Positions 59,119-64,000 of a stretch of DNA of 64,000 nucleotides are shown here, one piece after another (positions within the stretch are counted from its first letter, which is position 1; every line of letters begins with the position of its first letter). A program made the position numbers and the translations under genes. This DNA comes from Scolanthus callimorphus. Its lineage: Eukaryota; Cnidaria; Anthozoa; Actiniaria; Edwardsiidae. The notes under the pieces were generated by a model. It was not told the origin of the DNA. It searched no databases and saw nothing but the letters and a program-made list of their open reading frames with translations. Location of the stretch: assembly GCA_033964015.1 (NCBI GenBank), contig CM066921.1, positions 25,711,355 through 25,775,354 on the forward strand, in the 5' to 3' direction.

Positions 59119-60506
59119 TATTTGGAGCTATTCTGCGTATTTCTCAAATTTTCACTATACGAAACCGGTGAAATTAGCTATATCAAATCTAACCCGGTGA
59201 AAGTGGAAATTGGACTTGTTGTTTTCATTGTTCATTTATTTGTTTCCAGAAGAACGGGCAAAAAAGACGATTTTTTTTTTGTGAGACAGGATGTTTCAAA
59301 AGGTTTTGCTTCCTGGCACGTGCGTTCCCATAAAAGCGGCTACTTTTGCCTTTGTTAGGCACGTTTCCTCAGAATTTGAAGCAATTCTTGTATCAATTCA
59401 AGTTTTTAAGAATAGTTTGGTGCTGTTTTGGTTATGAAATTGATCAAATTTAGGCGAATAACTCGGATTTGAGCGCAAAGTGTTTGTGATCTGATAGCAG
59501 TTATTTGTAGGCTAAAAAACTGCACTCAAAACAAGAGCGAAAAGACGACTTCACAACTTATAGCAAAGCAAAGATTGAAAAATTCTTAACTCGTGAAACA
59601 TTTGCCGATGCAGTAATAGACTCACTAGATTCAACCGAGAGAGACCGGGGACGGGTAACACGGGTAACACTAGATTAGAAAAGATGAATAATGACTCTAG
59701 TTACTTTTCTTTGTTGCCAAAGCGTTACCCGTGTAACCCGTCGGCGCTTTGATCACAGCCGTGCAATATTTTCAGAACGAGTATATGTAACAAGTGAGTG
59801 CTGTTGTAAATACATATTTACAACAAATCATAGAAATGGATAAAGAAATAAATAACTCAATGAATCAATTAAAATTAGCATCTTCCAAAAGCTAGTGTGC
59901 GATATAAAGCCGTGCGCTCCAGCATTACGTCAGATCCGGTCCATTTCTGGGAATTTAAAAAAACGTAATATTCACGTTTCATTCCTTAGTTTTGTAAGCC
60001 GTTTTCGTTTCTGTCGATGATTTTTGACAATTCTTCAGGAAAGTTTCTATAGTTTTATCTGTTATAGGTTTATTGCGTATAGTTTCTCTCCCGGCCGTAC
60101 CAGCGCTGTCCTTTCGCTGTGTCGAATTTTTCAATCTGGAGTGTTTTTCTCCCTTCTGTTCCTTTCTTTTTTACTGGGAATTTGCGATATTCTGGAATTT
60201 CCGCTGTTATACAATATTTTTTCGAGAGCACTGAACATTTCACTGCAGCCTCGACTCACAGAAAGCGCAGAATAAGCTATTTTTCTTCCGTAATTGTGGC
60301 TTCGAATGCGATTTTTCTCGTGTACCATTTCCTTGCTCGCGCGCGTGACTCAAAATTCTCTTATTGATCATATTTTCATTGTTGCTAGACAATTGCAGCA
60401 AATCTAATTACCCTTCTATATTAAGCCTATCGAGTCTCATACACCACCGATATATCAGCCCATGCCTCTTTGTTTCTTTTAAAGAAAACGAAAAATGTAC
60501 TAAATA
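59119..60506 (+). repeat. Tandem repeat unit B, first copy
   Basis: About 1388 bp, bounded by TA at both ends, starting TATTTGGAGC and ending CTAAATA. It differs from the second copy by only a handful of substitutions and one indel. It contains a hairpin at 59653-59740 (GGGTAACACGGGTAACAC against GTTACCCGTGTAACCC). Short frames only; no recognised protein or RNA. Confidence 0.85.
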
Positions 60507-60509
60507 CAG

Positions 60510-61898
60510 TATTTGGAGCTATTCTGCGTATTTCTCAAATTTTCACTATACGAAACCGGTGAAATTAGCTATATCAAATCTAACCCGGTGAAAGTGGAAA
60601 TTGGACTTGTTGTTTTCATTGTTCATTTATTTGTTTCCAGAAGAACGGGCAAAAAAGACGATTTTTTTTTTGTGAGACAGGATGTTTCAAAAGGTTTTGC
60701 TTCCTGGCACGTGCGTTCCCATAAAAGCGGCTACTTTTGCCTTTGTTAGGCACGTTTCCTCAGAATTTGAAGCAATTCTTGTATCAATTCAAGTTTTCAA
60801 GAATAGTTTGGTGCTGTTTTGGTTATGAAATTGATCAAATTTAGGCGAATAACTCGGATTTGAGCGCAAGGTGTTTGTGATCTGATAGCAGTTATTTGTA
60901 GGCTAAAAAACTGCACTCAAAACAAGAGCGAAAAGACGACTTCACAACTTATAGCAAAGCAAAGATTGAAAAATTCTTAACTCGTGAAACATTTGCCGAT
61001 GCAGTAATAAACTCACTAGATTCAACCGAGAGAGACCGGGGACGGGTAACACGGGTAACACTAGATTAGAAAAGATGAATAATGACTCTAGTTACTTTTC
61101 TTTGTTGTCAAAGCGTTACCCGTGTAACCCGTCGGCGCTTTGATCACAGCCGTGCAATATTTTCAGAACGAGTATATGTAACAAGTGAGTGCTGTTGTAA
61201 ATACATATTTACAACAAATCATAGAAATGGATAAAGAAATAAATAACTCAATGAATCAATTAAAATTAACATCTTCCAAAAGCTAGTGTGCGATATAAAG
61301 CCGTGCGCTCCAGCATTACGTCAGATCCGGTCCATTTCTGGGAATTTAAAAAAACGTAATATTCACGTTTCATTCCTTAGTTTTGTAAGCCGTTTTCGTT
61401 TCTGTCGATGATTTTTGACAATTCTTCAGGAAAGTTTCTATAGTTTTATCTGTTATAGGTTTATTGCGTATAGTTTCTCTCCCGGCCGTACCAGCGCTGT
61501 CATTTCGCTGTGTCGAATTTTTCAATCTGGAGTGTTTTTCTCCCTTCTGTTCCTTTCTTTTTTACTGGGAATTTGCGATATTCTGGAATTTCCGCTGTTA
61601 TACAATATTTTTTCGAGAGCACTGAACATTTCACTGCAGCCTCGACTCACAGAAAGCGCAGAATAAGCTATTTTTCTTCCGTAATTGTGGCTTCGAATGC
61701 GATTTTTCTCGTGTACCATTTCCTTGCTCGCGCGCGTGACTCAAAATTCTCTTATTGATCATATTTTCATTGTTGCTAGACAATTGCAGCAAATCTAATT
61801 ACCCTTCTATATTAAGCCTATCGAGTCTCATACACCACCGATATATCAGCCCATGCCTCTTTGTTTCTTTTTAAAGAAAACGAAAAATGTACTAAATA
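60510..61898 (+). repeat. Tandem repeat unit B, second copy
   Basis: Head-to-tail copy offset by 1391 bp. It joins the first copy through TACAGTA and abuts MITE A copy 2 at its right TA. Confidence 0.85.
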
Positions 61899-62180
61899 CA
61901 ATCCGGACAAAATTGTTGTCGCGTATGTATAACGTTTTCAATAAACAGGGGTTCTATGTACCACTCGGGTCCCCCATCTTCCCTGCCCCTCCCCCCAGTA
62001 CAATGTTGTTTGCCACCGGCTCTCATCCTCGCAATTTGAGCACTACTACCTCCAACATTGAAACGGGGGAAAGGGGAGTTCCAGTGATATTGTCTTAGGA
62101 AGAAACAAAATTTACTAGTGATAGGTAACCCAAAATCGGCTATTTTTGATGGACGCGACAACTAATTTTGTCCGGGATTG
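61899..62180. mobile_element. 282-bp TA-target MITE 'A', copy 2
   Basis: Same orientation as copy 1, lacking one C in its left end, with TA on both flanks. Confidence 0.85.
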
Positions 62181-62410
62181 TAGCCTGCTTACTTTATATA
62201 TGGTTGATTAGTACATAAATCTCTCCCAATGTCTTATAGAACAAGGATATACAGGAATACAGTAGGATGAACCATGAAGTATCTAGGTGTCTTTACGGCG
62301 GAAAAGCTTTCGTCCGAAACTGTGGTCGAAATCTTGGACTCGCGCAAAAAAGTCGTCCAAGATGGTGACTGCGATATCAACACGAACGTGATATCAACAC
62401 AGCTTTCCCG

Positions 62411-62534
62411 TAGACTGCTAGCAGCTCCTACTTTGGCGCTTTCCCGTAGAAGTGCGCGCGAAGTCCCGACGAATGCCAGGGGTTTAGCGCGCACTTCTTT
62501 GGGATGCGCCAAAGTAAGGACTGCTAGCAGTCTA
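62411..62534. mobile_element. MITE with TAGACTGCTAGCAG ends, copy 2
   Basis: Ends TAGACTGCTAGCAGCTCCTA and complement-like AAGGACTGCTAGCAGTCTA. Internal GCGCCAAAGTA motif on both sides. Relative of 15440-15606. Confidence 0.75.
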
Positions 62535-62674
62535 CTTTCCCGCCGTAAAAACTGCCCGTTCCGGAGATTTTGGTAAAGAAATTTTACTCACAACACCCGC
62601 AGCCATGTATCCTGAGATTATGACAAAAATAACATAATATTATACATAAAGTAGCTAAGTTGCCATTCATTGTA

Positions 62675-62823
62675 TACACCTGATTCAAAAAAGGTTACTT
62701 TGGTGTTTGGTCTTTCAATTATAGCGCGAAACAAAGGAATTCTTTGCTTCAGTGACCACGAAAAAAAGGCGTTCAACGACCAAAGACCGAGGACCAAAGC
62801 AACCTTTTTCTGAATTAGGTGTA
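62675..62823. mobile_element. Fold-back with TACACCTGATTC ends
   Basis: Arms TACACCTGATTCAAAAAAGG and CCTTTTTCTGAATTAGGTGTA, continuing as TTACTTTGGT against ACCAAAGCAA. A single end of the same type lies near 39180. Confidence 0.75.
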
Positions 62824-64000
62824 TCGTGTCTGGATTGATGAAGTAAACATCAGCATATGTCTGTCTGGGCTCACGGTAAGAGTACGGGAGTCACTAGGTA
62901 TAAACAGTACTGGACATTATTTGCTTGTAGAATTCAGCAGCCAGATTGTGGGGTATCATAAATAGGATATTTAGTTTCTAAACCCACAATGCTTTTGGGT
63001 CTGGGGGCGTAGGCTTAAGCGCGGCCGACAACCATTATTGAAATAGCTGTACTGCGCCCTTGTGATTGGCTAAGAGGGGAATGCAATTTCAACTGCGTAA
63101 CAGTGATGACTGTGATTTCGAAATCAGCGTAAGAAATGCCTTTGGTCATATTGTAAATAAATAACTTAGATATAATACTCCATTGTATTGCACTATAATT
63201 ATCACCCCACTTAAGCTCGTCAGCACCAATCAGTAACGGGAACGAGATCCATTGTATTTGGTCTCGCCATGGGTATTTTGGTCTCGCCAAAATACGAACC
63301 ACGGCTCGACCAAACTCGCAGTGATATTATGCCAAATGAAAAGTCGCCCGATTATATATAAATACCCACATGGCGTGTGCGTATAAATTGCCCATTTCAG
63401 ATCATGTGATGTTTTCGTCTTTTGAAATTGGTCCATATCCAAGTGAAAATGCCGAAAATAAGGAGTCGAATAAGGCCAAGTAAAAAAAAACATCTTTATC
63501 GTCCGGAGCTTTCCAAAAAAGTGTCCATGCGGCCCTTTTTATCCTTCATTTATTATTTCTTTTTTGCTCCTTGTTTATGCTTTGTTTTTATTGGTTTATG
63601 CCATATTTGTGTACAAAAATGACTACGACTGTTTCATAAACTAAAGGGCAATCTATGTTCATATAAAGCATTTCCATGCTCAATTAAGCCACATGTCAAA
63701 GCCGCAGTTTCTAACCGCTTGTGACGTTTGACCTCGTTTTGGAGACAATTTGTGAAAATAAAAAATAAAAGAAAAAAGGATGCGGCTCAAAAAAAAAAAA
63801 AACGAGGCAGGCGGGGACGATAAACATGTTTTTTTTACTTGACCTAATAGCTGAGTCTCACTACCCTGCCCATAATATGCATCAGTGTACTTTGTTTCAT
63901 TACCATATCAGAAACTCTGACTAATTTGCAAAGGAATTCTACTGTTACGAGTTTTCTTGCGCTTTTTCAGTAAAATGCTCTAATGAACACTTTTGTCGTG
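62824..64000. other. No gene recognised
   Basis: 62905-63030 is the partner of the repeat at 33060-33230. The remainder is AT-rich with an A-run at 63790. No exon was supported. Confidence 0.35.

Noticed and set aside
59116..61758. Pairs of identical reading frames of 80-83 residues
   Set aside because: They are identical because the DNA is a recent tandem duplicate. There is no homology and no independent conservation to show that they are genes.
59119..61898. LTR retrotransposon with 1.39-kb LTRs
   Set aside because: The two direct repeats are adjacent with only three bases between them. There is no internal region, primer-binding site or polymerase gene.

Overview
The window is animal nuclear DNA, most likely from an anthozoan cnidarian (a stony coral or sea anemone). 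The evidence is spliced genes with GT-AG introns, a metazoan-type TBC1D16 and GT31 glycosyltransferase beside a BCCT-family betaine/choline transporter (absent from mammals, present in cnidarians), AT-rich intergenic DNA, and a very dense population of short fold-back transposons. The species cannot be fixed from the sequence alone. No prokaryotic operon, CRISPR array or viral gene was seen.

Layout. 1-4.2 kb: interspersed repeats. 4.2-5.3 kb: single-exon beta-1,3-glycosyltransferase (+). 5.6-7.3 kb: repeats with a clean 142-bp MITE insertion. 8.2-10.2 kb: decayed L1/Tx1-type LINE split by a TA-target MITE. 11.8-16.0 kb: five exons of a PLP-dependent threonine/serine dehydratase on the minus strand, with 3' exons not found and one apparent frameshift in exon 1. 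It starts about 0.5 kb from the oppositely oriented TBC1D16 orthologue (16.5-23.0 kb, six coding exons), giving a candidate bidirectional promoter. 23-31 kb: gene-poor and rich in palindromic elements, several ending in long G or C runs. 31.1-38.8 kb: an intact-looking three-exon BCCT transporter. 39.3-57.3 kb: tandem segmental duplications that repeatedly carry copies of only the first BCCT exon. All three longer copies share the same frameshift and inverted insertion. Younger transposons have landed in these duplications, and the sister copies supply the empty sites. 58.8-62.2 kb: a near-identical 1.39-kb tandem repeat flanked by two copies of a 283-bp TA-target MITE, with a possible excision scar at its centre. 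62.2-64 kb: short MITEs and no gene.

The four genes do not form a pathway: Golgi glycosylation, amino-acid catabolism, Rab GTPase regulation and osmolyte uptake. I found no unambiguous new biological system. The strongest unusual signals are the exon-1-only amplification of the BCCT gene, the A-B-scar-B-A structure at 58.8-62.2 kb, the head-to-head promoter, and a 58-residue triplicated repeat in the TBC1D16 tail.
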